Assembly (NCBI GenBank): GCA_037962975.1
Contig: CM075670.1
Coordinates: 150,788,501 to 150,852,500, forward strand
Direction: 5' to 3'
DNA: 64,000 nt
Source of the DNA: Clitoria ternatea
Lineage: Eukaryota > Streptophyta > Magnoliopsida > Fabales > Fabaceae
A program made the position numbers and the translations under genes. The notes beneath the pieces were generated by a model that did no database searches, was not told the DNA's origin, and saw only the letters and a list, made by a program, of their open reading frames with translations. Shown here piece after piece: positions 47,618 through 59,342 of the stretch; position 1 is the stretch's first letter, and each line of letters starts with the position of its first letter.

Positions 47618-48435
47618 AGTTTTAGTTCTTTCTTTTGCTTTATTGCTTTGTTCTATATTCCATCCCTCAAGTTATGGTTTTCATTTCCCTTCCTAAATAT
47701 CAAGTAAGTTAATATTAGCTTTCATTGTTAAAAATTATCATGGAAGCTTAATCTTTTAAATTCAACTCAAGGAATTTAATTTTTCTTTATGTTAACTTTG
47801 AGTTCTTGCTCTTAATATTTTGATTGAAGATAATTACTTTTCTTTGTTTCTCAAACACTTATGATGGTAGATTATTTAAATGTATAATCGATTGGTATAT
47901 AATTAAATAATCTATAATCTAAACTGATGTTGGTTGGTTAATCAATAATCAATTTGAGAACAAAGATTAAGTCACTAAATAAGAGATTTCTATTTAGTTT
48001 CTTAACTCAATCAAATTATGGTTTTAAAGTTATTTTAGTAATTAATAAGAATATATCGATTGATTATTCTAATTAGTTCATTAATTCAATTCTAGAAGAT
48101 TTTCTAGAATATAATCATTTAGGGATTCCAAATGATTCAAAGTTGAGAAATTAATTATATTTAATCATATTTGTGATCAATGATTAGTTAACTAAAGATT
48201 TATTAATTCCTTGGGTTGGTTGTTTTTAAATTTGATTATTCTTACTCATAAATTTACTTTTTGCACTATTATATAAATACTTAATTTTCCTTTCAATCTC
48301 AACAGAAACCCCCCTTTGTTATAACTAAATTGAGTGTAACTAATTGAACTAAGGTCCTCGAGAGATGATTAAGGTTGTTCACCTTATACTATATTAATTT
48401 AACTTTTAATTTGACCTGACAACGATAGTGTGTCA
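47618..48435 (+). repeat. 3' LTR of the Athila-type element, right piece
   Basis: It starts with the second TSD copy agt and continues ttttagttctttc..., collinear with the 5' LTR from about 13662 to 14526, with a deletion of about 57 bp near 47712. It ends ...gtgtgtca at 48435. Confidence 0.9.
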
Positions 48436-49496
48436 AGGGTTAGGGTTAGGAGATGGAGTCTTAGATGAATTAGTGAAAGACGGTGGAAGAGGGGTGGGTG
48501 AATGAGGAGTACAGGTTCTAGAATCCTTGAGCTTGGATTTCACTAGTTTAGCTAAGCCAAAGGCCTGGGAGATATGAGTGGGATGAAAGATGGCTAGTTC
48601 ACACCTGATATTGGGATATAAACCAGAGATAAAACAATTTTACAATATATCGGGGGGTAAGTCAATAACCCTATTAGATAACTTTTCAAATTAGGCCTGG
48701 TAATCAGTGACAGACCCTTGCTGGTGGAGTTTGAATAGCTCTACCTAGTGGTTTTCATATGTGGAGGGTCCAAATCAAAGTTCTAAAGGCCCTGACAAAG
48801 ATGTTCCAATCCGTTAGCTGATGATTATGATACATCCACTTAAACTAACTAAGTGTATCGCCCTAATATAAAAAGCAACCATGGGTAGGCAAAGATCTAG
48901 AGGAACCTGATAAAAAAGAAAAAATGATCCACCTGAAATAACCAATCAAGTGGGTTAGCGCCATCAAAAGGGGTAAGTTCCAACTTAGGTGGGTGGAGTG
49001 GTTGGCTGTTAGATGGTGATGGAAAAGGGGAATAAGGAAAAGACAGTTAAGGAAGAGGTGAGGTAATGGGGTTTGTAGTGTATGTGGGTCCAAATTGAGG
49101 AGTATATAGAAAAGTAGGGATTTGTATAGTAAGGCTAATGGTGGACGCAGGTTGTGTGGTGGGAATAAGAATGTGAATGGAATAAGGGATGACAACAGGG
49201 CTATTTGTAGACGCAAGAAAAGCTATGGTCATGGGTGAGGAAGAGACCTGTAAATTGGTAGAGGGAGACCCTTGTTGGTGTGTATAGAGTTGGAGAGAGG
49301 CTACCTGTTCAAGTAAACCACCTATAAAATTGGTCATCGCATCATGACGTACATCCATGGTTTGCTGCAACGATTGATGCTGGGTATGTTAGGTGAGCCT
49401 GTGATTATCAAATTGAGTCTGAAGGAGACCAAATTTCTCAGAAATAGTTTAAAGAACATCCTCTAGATCCTTAGAAGTGGTGGGTTTAGGAGGCAT
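48436..49496 (-). pseudogene. Gag N-terminal half of the old Gypsy element
   Basis: Start ATG at 49496 (MPPKPTTSKDLEDVL, then stop). Remnants in order: LQQTMDVRHDAMTNFIGGLLEQV (49380-49300), a Ser/Pro/Thr-rich linker, and the capsid core PKLELTPFDGANPLDWLFQVDHFF (about 48985-48915) with Gly-Trp-type wording of Ty3/Gypsy gag. FEKLSNRVIDLPPDIL and NCFISGLYPNIRCELAI follow (48690-48580), then a Pro/Asn stretch that meets the Athila insertion. The frame continues at 12923 (NLTPFLLNDLPHLKS). Frameshifts and stops are present. Confidence 0.75.
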
Positions 49497-49504
49497 GAGA
49501 CGAG

Positions 49505-49518
49505 CAATGAAAGCACCA
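49505..49518 (-). other. Probable primer binding site of the old Gypsy element
   Basis: The complement reads TGGTGCTTTCATTG, just inside the LTR end. This type of site occurs in some plant Gypsy elements; I cannot name the tRNA with confidence. Confidence 0.5.
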
Positions 49519-49521
49519 AAT

Positions 49522-49798
49522 TGATAGGCTTAATTTTCTTACGATTAAAACTAGCTACAGGATGAAAAAAGAACAAGACCACAAGGAGAAAAAAACAACT
49601 ATGATATTAATATTTTGCTGCCCTTATCAAGGGGGAAAAGACAATATATAGGGTTTATTGAGGCTATCTTTACCCTAGATAGCCAAGCTTCTAGAAACTA
49701 GGTACAAAATTAAATAAAATCATTTAACCATTTGGGTTTCCTACTCCCGAATGGGCCTTTTTGAGCTATCTAAGAGTGGCCCAATATAAAGTGCATCA
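49522..49798 (-). repeat. 5' LTR of the old Gypsy element (277 bp)
   Basis: On the minus strand it runs TGATGCACTTTATATTGG ... to ...CCTATCA, then PBS and gag. A short LTR of this size fits several chromovirus families. No second LTR is present because the element is truncated at about 9405. Confidence 0.6.
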
Positions 49799-50900
49799 AA
49801 AAGTTAGTGTTCTAACTAGTATTGATAGTGAAAACTATAAACTTTAAAGATCCCTTATTAGTAATTTATACATCAATATTTACATGTGGTATCAATGCCT
49901 AGTTTAGGAATTCATAATTTTCCATTGATAATTGATGTATGCATAATTGATGATTAATGAAGTTTATTTTGAATACTTCTAGTTTTTTTTCTGTCGCTGC
50001 ATAAATTTGTGATTCATTCTAGTTTTGAAAGAAATTGAGAAGTAGAACTGTATGAGAAAATAGAAGTTTTATTTTGTTTGTCAATTGTCATTGAAAAAGC
50101 ATTTATAGTCATTAATGAATAAAGTCATTAATATGTTTCATATATCCTTTCTGCCATGAAAACACGAATTATAATGACAAAAGTTATTTTGCCCAGTAAT
50201 TGTCCTCTTACTATTACCCATATATGGAAGGTTTAATTTTCTGGTATTTATGTTTTCAAAATGACGTCATTGGAACTCATATGTATTTATGCAAATGGAT
50301 GATGTCAGTCTTGTCTTTATCATATTCTATAAATTCATTACCATCAATAATATATTATTAGAAATGCCTTATTGTCGTTGACATGACACTAAATTTGTAT
50401 GCATATAGTGATATATATTAAGAAAGTTGTAGCAACATACTAAGTATATTATATTTGTTAATCACTAAAGTGGTCAAATTTTTATGTTTGTTTAATTTCA
50501 AATTATATGATTATTTTCAATTACTCATAACGGTAATACTATATAAATGTCATGATTAATATAAGTCTATGAGTAAATCAAAGTTCATCATTATAGGATT
50601 GTTAAGGCTCATCTAAAGGATGATTATTTGTTCTCATGATTAATGTGCATAATGTTGGTAGTGTAGATGCTTTATTAGTCATCTTTATATATCCAAATAT
50701 AATAAACAATTCTAATTAGTTCATACGTCACTACTAGATTATGTGAATTTTCATTAGCATTATTGAGTCAAGTAAGGTATATTGATGGATCACCCAAAGG
50801 TATATACAATGTATAAAGTTTTATGAATCAATATTTAGCATGTTATAGTGTAATTCAAAGCATTAATATACTTTTTTTCTTTTTTTTAACCTTTGTTACT
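49799..50900. other. Unassigned AT-rich sequence
   Basis: No ORF or structure that I recognise. A PBS-like tggtatcaatgcc lies at 49889-49901, after ...atatttacatg, so this may be the leader of another decayed LTR element, but nothing else supports it. Confidence 0.4.
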
Positions 50901-52218
50901 TGCAGTAAATATTGGTATTAATGATTCAGAGTCAGACTTAGAAGGGGGACTGAATAAGTCTTACTCTTTTCACAGAACTTAAAAACTTTGTAAGCGCAAG
51001 TGAGCAGACTTTTGTACCAGACTTTTAAGAGCAGGGATATAGAGATTGAACATAAAGAATTTATATTGGTTCACTTCCAACTTAGAAACTATGTCCAGTC
51101 CCTTCAAACTTGAAGGATTTTCACTATTGTAAAAACACCTTTTACAATCACAGCACCAAACCGTGCCACAAGTATTGCTGACTCTAGCCACTTCTAGCTT
51201 AAACCTAAGTATTGTTTCAACAAGTCACTTTTGGCTCAATCACAAGTATTCTCTCAAAAACCTCTTCTTTCAAAAGCTTCTTCGAGCCAAAAAATGTTTC
51301 CAATAGAGACAAAAGGCTGGCAATACACCAGAATTTTACACAAATACAAGTTTGAATGAAATCTGTGTTTGGTATTTTTAAGGAATTAATGTATGAAAAG
51401 ATACAAGATAGGTACAGATACACTAAGTAAGAAAGACAAAGACCAAGGTTTGCTAAAGGCAGAACAACAAAGAAGATCTTTGCTTTAGAGACAAAAACTA
51501 AGAATGAAGAAGAGTTCTTTGTAAACTGATTGCAAGTAATTTCTTTAAAGGTCTCTGAAGTTCTGCTTCAAATTTTGAATTTCTTCATATTTATAGTTTA
51601 CGCAAAGTGACTATTTGGCAATCTGATGAAGAGATATACCCATTATGAATATGTTGAAGAAGTTTAGCCATTGTGAGCATCAGACCTTGAAGAGTGAGGA
51701 GAGGACAAAAGGTCTAGTGTGGAGGAACATCAAAGCTTGCACTAAAATGGTGTTTCTTGGGAGCTTTAGAGCAAAAGACCTCTTGTTGGCTTTCTTCTTT
51801 CAACTAAAACATGTGGAGCATATATGGTTGACCTATATATGGTTGACCTTTTGTAGGCTTTTTGACACACGAGCTAATCTTCATCAGCTTTTCTAAAATG
51901 CGTAGAATAGCTACATTGGTTTCTTCCCATGAGAGCTTTGGTTGCTACACTGTCTTATCTTGTTTTCTCTTTCAATAATAAGAGTAGTTCTCCTTAATCA
52001 GAACTTGGTTTAGAGTATCATCAAAAATAAGAATTGATCTTTGTTTGATGTGAGCTTGGAGTAATGTTCTTATTGCTTCAAAAGTCTGGAATTTGGTTGA
52101 TGAAGCAAGTACGCGTGTTAAGTACTTAGCAGTCCAAAAGTCTGGATGGACGTACTTGAACCAGACATTTCTTGAGCAATGTTCTAGGATTAGACTTTCC
52201 TTGCAAAGAGCTTGTTTG

Positions 52219-54595
52219 TGTAACACCCTAATTTTTTTAATAAATAATAAATCCAGAAACAGGGAAAAAATTTTCACAAAATCAACCACTGGTCAATCAG
52301 CATAGAGAAAAAAAAAGGGCAAGGGAAATAAAGGAGCATCCACACATATAGCAATCAGCGGGAGGAATAATGCTGGAACCGACCCATTCGGTTCAGCGAA
52401 ACACACCAGCGCCTGGGCGAAACATCATTAGTCGCTCGGGCGAGGCACGATCTGCTTAAGCGATGCCAACACAAAAGCCTTCTCAACACTCATTCGCTGG
52501 AGCGGATCCTTTGTTCGCTGAAGCGAAAAGCCTCACACGGTAAATTCATCACTCGGCATCCGGACATCCATACACTCGGTAACCGACTAAGTCCACTCGA
52601 AGGTTCATTCCTAAGTCCATTCGGAACTCCATAACTTAGCCATTCTAATTTTATCCATATGACCACACTTATACTCTACTCGGGAACTGAGGGTTATCCC
52701 ACTCGGATTCCAGAACTCCTTCTCACTCAGAATATATCCTATTCAAACATCACTCGATGTAATCCAACCTTAACACAATCGGGTCGCATTTCCTATCCAT
52801 TATTCGGAGCATATTCACTCATTCACTCGGGAAATCCGATAGTTAAGTCCCACTCGGACTTATTCGAAACCCAACCACTCGGGATACCAATCCTCACTCA
52901 GAATTTACATCTTTCACTCGGGTTACCGATGCCTTACACTTAAGATCCAATCCACTCTAAACCACCATTCGAACTCCTCTCTCAGAAGGGAATCACTCGA
53001 GGTTTTCACTCAGGAAATACCAACTCTTCCTCACTCAGGATTTCATACTTACTTTTACTCGGAACCACTCGGCTTCACAGCCACCCATAAGCACACTAAC
53101 CTCCTACGCTCATAAGACATACTCATACATTCCTCTTCACCGCTCAACATCACTTACAGTATAGAAGAATGTAGCCACTGCAGGGGTAAGCTTTTACATG
53201 TAAAATGACAATCAAGGACTCGGTATCAGTGTCAGTATGCACATTCATATCCATTCAATCGTGTCCAGATTAATTAAGGTTAGGCACGACAAAATAATAT
53301 TTATGACATACATACAACACACCCAGGTATCCCCCACACTCGGAAATCATTCATAACACTCCACACACGTTGTACGTACTACTCTAATCAACCTCATCTC
53401 TACATGCATGCCTGCGGATCTGACTCGAGTAATGACTTTCAGTTACAGTTTTCCCCTCTCCTGGCCCCTCGTTCTTCAGCTCTTCCCGCGTGGTACCGGC
53501 CTCCCATTGGCATCTCGAGACTCTTCTCTAGCTCCTACGGCTACCACGAGCTCCTTCGGAATCTAGCCGAGGTCTGTAACTGGAAGTCATTCCCTCGGGG
53601 CTCTTGACCTTCCACGGGTCACCCCACTCTTACATATGCAGCTAAATGTATTTACCAGCAAGCGTCATCATACCACCGATACCTCCTTCGTAACCATTAA
53701 GTAGGAACAGATTCAATACAGCCTTTATTCGCTTTATTATTTACATCAATATGTACAACCATCAGCAATCAAAGTAATAACATCTGACAAATCAACTAAC
53801 GAGCACACATTCATATTCTCACAGTATTAACAAAGATAGAATCATGCATATCATTCATCATTATCAATACTAACATACTACTTTACCACCATCTAGATTA
53901 CAAGCATTTACTGTTTAACCACTATAAAACACACGGAATCTAGAATCTCCAATCATGCACAGGATCCAATCATCACACACATGCACATACACTCAAGCAG
54001 TACACTCATCCAGTACCATTCGTGAACCATGCATTTGACATGCAAGCACCCCTACCTACGAAAGGAACTTCAAGAGGCTTTTTCTGCTCTTCGACGTTGA
54101 ATCTGACGCCCTTCTACTGATTCGTTCAACCTTTCTCCACTCCGTCGTACTCTGCACTTGGTTCAGGGGGTGGAGTGTTGTTCTTCCTCTGCTTCAACGA
54201 TCGTCCTTCACCTGTCGGGGCTCTGACCTTCTTCCCGCACTGACGTCGTGACGAACAGAAACAGGGGAAAGGAAAGAAGATGGAGACGAAGAAGAAAAAG
54301 AGAGAATGGAGTAGTGGGAGAAGTTTTTGAACCCAAGGTGATACTGAGTATACACCTATATACGCATGCGAGGAGAAGGAATGGGATGGGAAAGCGTGAG
54401 TCGCAGTCCACTCACACCTTCCGCCAATCACAGACAGCCACATCCCATCAATTAAGTCCAATTAACTTGTCATTAACTCTCAGGTTATATTGATTATGAT
54501 TAACAACTAATTCTTTACTTTACTTCCAATTCCTTATCATTTAATTTAATTTTTTTTTATTATTCGGTATCAAACTTCAGAACTGGGATGTTACA
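52219..54595 (-). repeat. 3' LTR of the minus-strand Tekay-type element (2,377 bp)
   Basis: Plus-strand view: tgtaacaccctaa ... gggatgttaca. Compared with the other LTR it lacks about 264 bp at 53169/53170. Rich in cactcgg (complement of ccgagtg) at 52550-53070. The polypurine tract is the complement of gttcttccccactcaaaag (54596-54614). Confidence 0.9.
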
Positions 54596-54599
54596 GTTC

Positions 54600-57500
54600 T
54601 TCCCCACTCAAAAGAATTTTGTCCTTGAAATTCAGTCGGTAACTCACCTTAGTAATCAACTCGGGGTACTGCTGCCTCATGGTGTCTTCGCGTTCCCAGG
54701 TACGAGAGGTAGTCTTGCCTTGTTGCCACTCCACTTCTACCAGCTATACGTTTTTGTTCCTCAAACGCTTCACCGATCGGTCCATGATTCTGATCGGTGT
54801 AGTCACAGTGGTCAGGTCTTCCTTGACTTCCACTTCATCGTCAGGCATTGTGTGATTGGGGTCATGTAGATACTTCTTTAGTTGAGACACATGAAATACG
54901 TTGTGCAATCGTGATAAGTGGGTTGGTAATGCTATTCGGTATGCCATGGTGCCGACTCGTTCCAACACCTCATAAGGTCCAATGTATCGAGGGCTTAACT
55001 TTCCACCTTTCAAGGCTCGTCCGACTCCTTTACTCGGAGAAGTCCTCAAAAACACTCTGTCTCTGACTGAAAACTCCAATGGTTTGGTGCGGTTGTCATG
55101 GTAACTCTTCTGCCTGTCTTGAGACGCCTTCATCTTTCCCTGTATCACTCGGATTTGCTCTGTGGTTTGCTTCACAATATCTGGTCCCAATAGCAGACTC
55201 TCACCCGTTTCCGACTAGCAAAGTAGGGTTTGACATCTTCGTCCATATAGTGCTTCGTAGGGTGCCATGCCGATGCTGTTATGATGGCTGTTATTGTACG
55301 TAAACTCAATCAATGGGAGGTACTGCTCCCAATCTCCTCCGTGCTCTAACACACACGCTCTTAATAAGTCTTCTAAACTTTGAATCGTCCGCTCAGATTG
55401 TCCATCTGATTGGGGGTGGTAGGCAGAACTAAGCCAAAGTTTAGTGCCCAATTCTTGATGCAGGCTGGTCCAAAACCGGGACGTGAACCTAGGATCTCTA
55501 TCCGATACGATGGAAGTTGGTATACCATGCAGTCGGATAATCTCATGAACGTAAATCCGTGCCAATTTATGCATTGGGTACTTCATGTTCACTGGCAGGA
55601 AGTGTGCACTCTTCGTCAGTCGGTCAATTATGACCCAAATCGCATCATGGCCCGCTCAGTTTTTGGGAAATCCCATGACAAAATCCATAGCAATCGAGTC
55701 CCATTTCCACACGGGAATCTCCAGGGGCTGCATTGCACCGTACGACTTCTGGTGCTCCACTTTTGATTTCTAACAAGTAATACACCGAGCTACGTATTCC
55801 GCCATATTCCTCTTTAGTCCGGGTCACCAGAACTGTTTCCTCAGGTCATGGTACATCTTCGTGGTACCCGGGTGAATACTGAGGAGGCTCTTATGAGCTT
55901 CATCAAGCACCATTTTCCTTAATCCTTTCTCACTCGGTACATATATCCTGTCTTTCACTCGGAAGATCCCATCTGATCCCTCGGTTAAGGACAAATCCTT
56001 TCCCTTGGCCTGCGTCTCTTTCATCTCAGCCAAGTAGGAGTTTGACTGCTGCTGCTCGTACACGGATTTCAGGAATTCATTGGCGATTCTTAATGTACCG
56101 ATTGTTATTTTCCGAGAAGAGGGGGTGTCAACATGTAAGTTCATGTCTCGGAACTGCTCCAACAACTCCACTTCTCTTGCCATCATTGTTGCCATATGGA
56201 GGGATTTCCGACTCAACATGTCGGCAACGACATTTGCCTTACCCGGATGGTATTTCAGCTCGAAATTGTAGTCCTTTAAGAATTCTATCCATCTCCTCTG
56301 CCTCATGTTCAGCTCTTTTTGGTCAAATAGGTATTTAAGGCTCTTGTGATCACTGTATACTTCAAATCTGGACCCGTACAAATAATGCCTCCAAATTTTT
56401 AGTGCGAACACCACAGCTGCCAACTCCAAATCGTGGGTCGGATAATACTGCTCGTGAGGTCTCAATTGCCAAGAGGCATACGCTATCACTCGATCTCTCT
56501 GCATGAGCACACACCCTAATCCGAGTCCTGATGCATCATAATAAACTACAAAGCTTTCTTGTAAGTCGGGTAATGCCAGTACTGGCGCAGTCGTCAACTT
56601 GTTCTTCAGCTCTCGGAAGCTGCTCTCGCACTCGGAACTCCACACGAAGGGAATGTTTTTCCGAGTCAATTTAGTTAGTGGTAATGCCAGCTTAGAAAAA
56701 CCTTCAATGAACCTTCTATAATAACCTGCCAGGCCCATAAAACTCCTTATCTCCAAGACCAACTTGGGTCTCTACCATGCCATTATAGCTGTCACCTTCG
56801 AAGGGTCCACCGAGACACCTTGCTCGGAAATTACATGTCCGAGGAAGTGGATCTTATTCATCCAGAATTCGCACTTTGAAAGCTTCGTGAATAACTGCTT
56901 CTCCCTTAACACTTGGAGTACCGCTCGGAGGTGTTCTTCATGCTCCTCGAAAGTCTTAGAATAGACTAGGATGTCATCAATGAAAACAACTACGAATCGG
57001 TCTAAATAGGGGTGGAATATGCTGTTCATGTAATTCATGAAGACAGCAGGGGCGTTTGTCACACTGAACGGCATCACTACATACTCGTAGTGGCCATACC
57101 GAGTCCTAAAGGCAGTTTTTGGGATATCCGAGTCCTTCACTCAGATTTGGTGATATCCTGATCGTAGGTCAATCTTTGAGAAGACTGAGGCTCCACGCAG
57201 TTGGTCAATTAAGTCATCAATTCTGGGCAACGGGTAATGATTCTTAATGGTGAGTTTGTTCAGCTGTCGGTAATCTATACAAAGCCTCATGCTGCCATCC
57301 TTCTTCTTAACAAGCAGCACAGGTGCGTCCCATGGTGATACACTCGGCCTAATGAATTATTTTCCGAGTAACTCATCTACTTGCTTCTTCAGCTCGGCCA
57401 ATTCAGTTGGGGACATTCTATAAGGTGCACAGGAGGCTGGCTCGGCCCCAGGGATCAAGTCTATAGAGAATTCGACTTCCCTATTGGGAGGGACACTCGG

Positions 57501-59062
57501 TACGTCTTCAGGGAATAATTCTGGAAATTCACAGACAATCGGGATTTCGTTCACTCGGGTTTTACTCTCACCCTCGGTTAGACAGAGCATCATGAATAGT
57601 TGAGTTATACCTTGTGCTGTGCAGTCCTCATGGTGCTGTCTTGGGAAAATTATCCTTCGGTTTCTGCAATCCACTAACACCTTGTTGGCTGAAAGCCAAT
57701 CTACTTCGAGCACGATATCGAGATCCTTCAAGGGTATGCACACCAAGTCGAAAGTGAAACTACGATCACACAATTCGAACGTCACTTCTTTGCACATTGA
57801 TGAGGTCAGTACCTTAGGACCAGTCGGATTGGCTACTTCCAAAATCTGATCCATTTCCACGGTCGGTAATTTCAAACATTTTACACAATCATCAGCTATG
57901 AAGGAGTGGGTAGCTCCAGAATCAAAAACTACACTAAGTGTGTATTTACCGAGTGAGTACTTACATTGTACTAAGTCATTTGCTTGTGCGACTTCTTCTG
58001 CGTTGATGGCGTAGATTCTTCCCGCCGCTGGTTGGTCGGTGTCTCTCCTCCTGATATTTGGGGCAACCATCATATTCCCTCTAGCTCTGTTGTTTCTGCC
58101 CGTGAGTTTTGTCCATTATTCCTATTGCTCTTCACCTGGAACCCTCCTTGACGCACACTAGCATTTGTTTGACGGAGCTGGGGGCAGTCAGGGCGAATGT
58201 GTCCCCTATTCCCGCAGTGAAAACACTTAACATTGGTATCATTGCAACTCTGAGCAAAGTGGTCGCCACCATATTTAAAACACTTACCATACCTGGGTCG
58301 TCCACTCATCTGTCTCCCTCGGTCACCGCAACCCTGATATCTAGTGAAGGGTTCATTTCTTCCTATGTTACCTGGCCTCTTGAAACGTGACTGCTAAGGC
58401 CTCAGATACTGGTTGGCTCTACTGCTCTGGCCCGAGTGGGCCTTGTCATCTTCTTCAAATATCCTACATTTATTCACCAATGCCGGGAAACTCCGTATCT
58501 CATGGTATCTGTAGGCCCTCTTAACATCTGATCTTAATCCATTCTCAAACTTAAGGCACTTCGAGCTCTCCGTCCCAGGTTATTGGAAGGGTGGGTAGAA
58601 TAGGCACAACTCCTCGAATCTTGTCGCGTATTCTTCCACAGTCATGGAGCCTTGCTTCAACTCCATAAACTCCAGCTCCTTCTGACTCCTCACTGTGTCG
58701 GGGAAGTATTTCTCTAAGAAGCATGTCTTAAAATCGTTCCATGTCAGCTGAGCATCATCATCAGGGAATCGGCTTCTGGCTATCTTCCACCAGTTCTCCG
58801 CTTCATCTCGCAGCATATACACTGCACATTCCACCTTTTGAGCCTTGGTACAACGAAGACCCCCAAAAATCCTCTCTAGTTCCTGAGTCCATTTAAAAGC
58901 TGCCTCCGGATTACGTCCTCCCTGAAACTCACTCGGTTTCCTCTTTAGGAAGCGGTCCAGCACGTGGCCATCCTCAGCTCGAGTCTGGCCCTGCCTTTCA
59001 AACACGTCCACAAAGCGTTGGAATGCTGTGGCTATAGCCTCCATGCTTTGGCGATGCGTCAT
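54600..59062 (-). pseudogene. Minus-strand Tekay-type gag-pol, decayed
   Basis: Start ATG at 59062 (MTHRQSMEAIATAFQRFVDVF). Gag: FLKRKPSEFQGGRNPEAAFKWTQEL, AENWWKIARSRF, LEFMELKQGSM. The first zinc knuckle is damaged (CFKYGGDHFAQSC, Tyr for Cys); the second is intact (CFHCGNRGHIRPDC, about 58235-58195). One frameshift lies near 58075; the rest is one frame with about ten stops. Protease VFDSGATHSF (57930), RT FIDDILVYSK (56985), RNase H YYDASGLGLGCVLMQ (56545; Tyr-Tyr-Asp), integrase with SDRDPRF (55500) and GQSERTIQ (55400), GPYEVLERVG (54980) and a full-length chromodomain end (TWEREDTMRQQYPEL, about 54690). Several stops replace Trp or Gln/Arg. Confidence 0.9.
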
Positions 59063-59327
59063 TCCTTATCCTGAAATCAACATTCGAGGATAAGTATACC
59101 GAGCCACTTACTACCGATCGGGTTTTCAGTCTAACATGCAATAGCTTAGCACATTATGTTATTCCTCCAGGTTACACACATAATCAGACCAGGAGGAAAC
59201 AACCTCCTATCCACAAGCCAATATCAATTAGGTTCAACTAATGTCACAACAATTATGACCATTTAGTCAGAAAACACACAACCGCTTACACTCGGTAAGC
59301 ATACCTTGGCCTTGGACCTTTCGGTCT

Positions 59328-59339
59328 GCTCTGATACCA
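59328..59339 (-). other. Primer binding site (initiator Met tRNA)
   Basis: The complement reads TGGTATCAGAGC, three bases from the LTR end at 59343. Confidence 0.9.
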
Positions 59340-59342
59340 AAA

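Larger units (their letters stand above)
12924..48435 (+). mobile_element. Athila-type Ty3/Gypsy retrotransposon with accessory ORFs
   Basis: Left LTR 12924-14526, PBS of the tRNA-Asp type, gag, protease, RT, RNase H and integrase in Athila order, two accessory ORFs, a long 3' region, polypurine tract, and a right LTR (24397-48435) split by a CACTA transposon. Flanks aggtt (12919-12923) and agggt (48436-48440) agree at 4 of 5 bases, consistent with an aged TSD. A 180-base LTR sample compared by eye shows about 5% difference, so it is older than the Tekay copies in this window. Confidence 0.9.
9405..49798 (-). mobile_element. Old Ty3/Gypsy element, split by nested insertions
   Basis: A minus-strand Gypsy element whose 5' LTR is at 49798-49522 and whose gag is at 49496-48436. 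The frame then resumes at 12923 and continues through zinc knuckle, protease, RT, RNase H and part of integrase to about 9405, where it is truncated. An Athila-type element occupies 12924-48435 and a solo LTR 9851-10862. The rejoined order of domains is collinear with a normal gag-pol, which supports the reading. The wording of the domains is chromovirus-like, but the exact lineage is unresolved. Confidence 0.8.

Noticed and set aside
48436..48450. agggttagggttagg, resembling TTAGGG telomere repeats at the Athila junction
   Set aside because: On the minus strand it encodes a Pro-Asn-Pro-Asn stretch continuous with the gag frame on both sides of the insertion, so it is host-element coding sequence.
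54126..54461. 111-residue minus-strand ORF, repeated at 61515-61850
   Set aside because: It lies in both LTR copies of one element, so its duplication only reflects the LTR pair. Composition is low-complexity and there is no family match.
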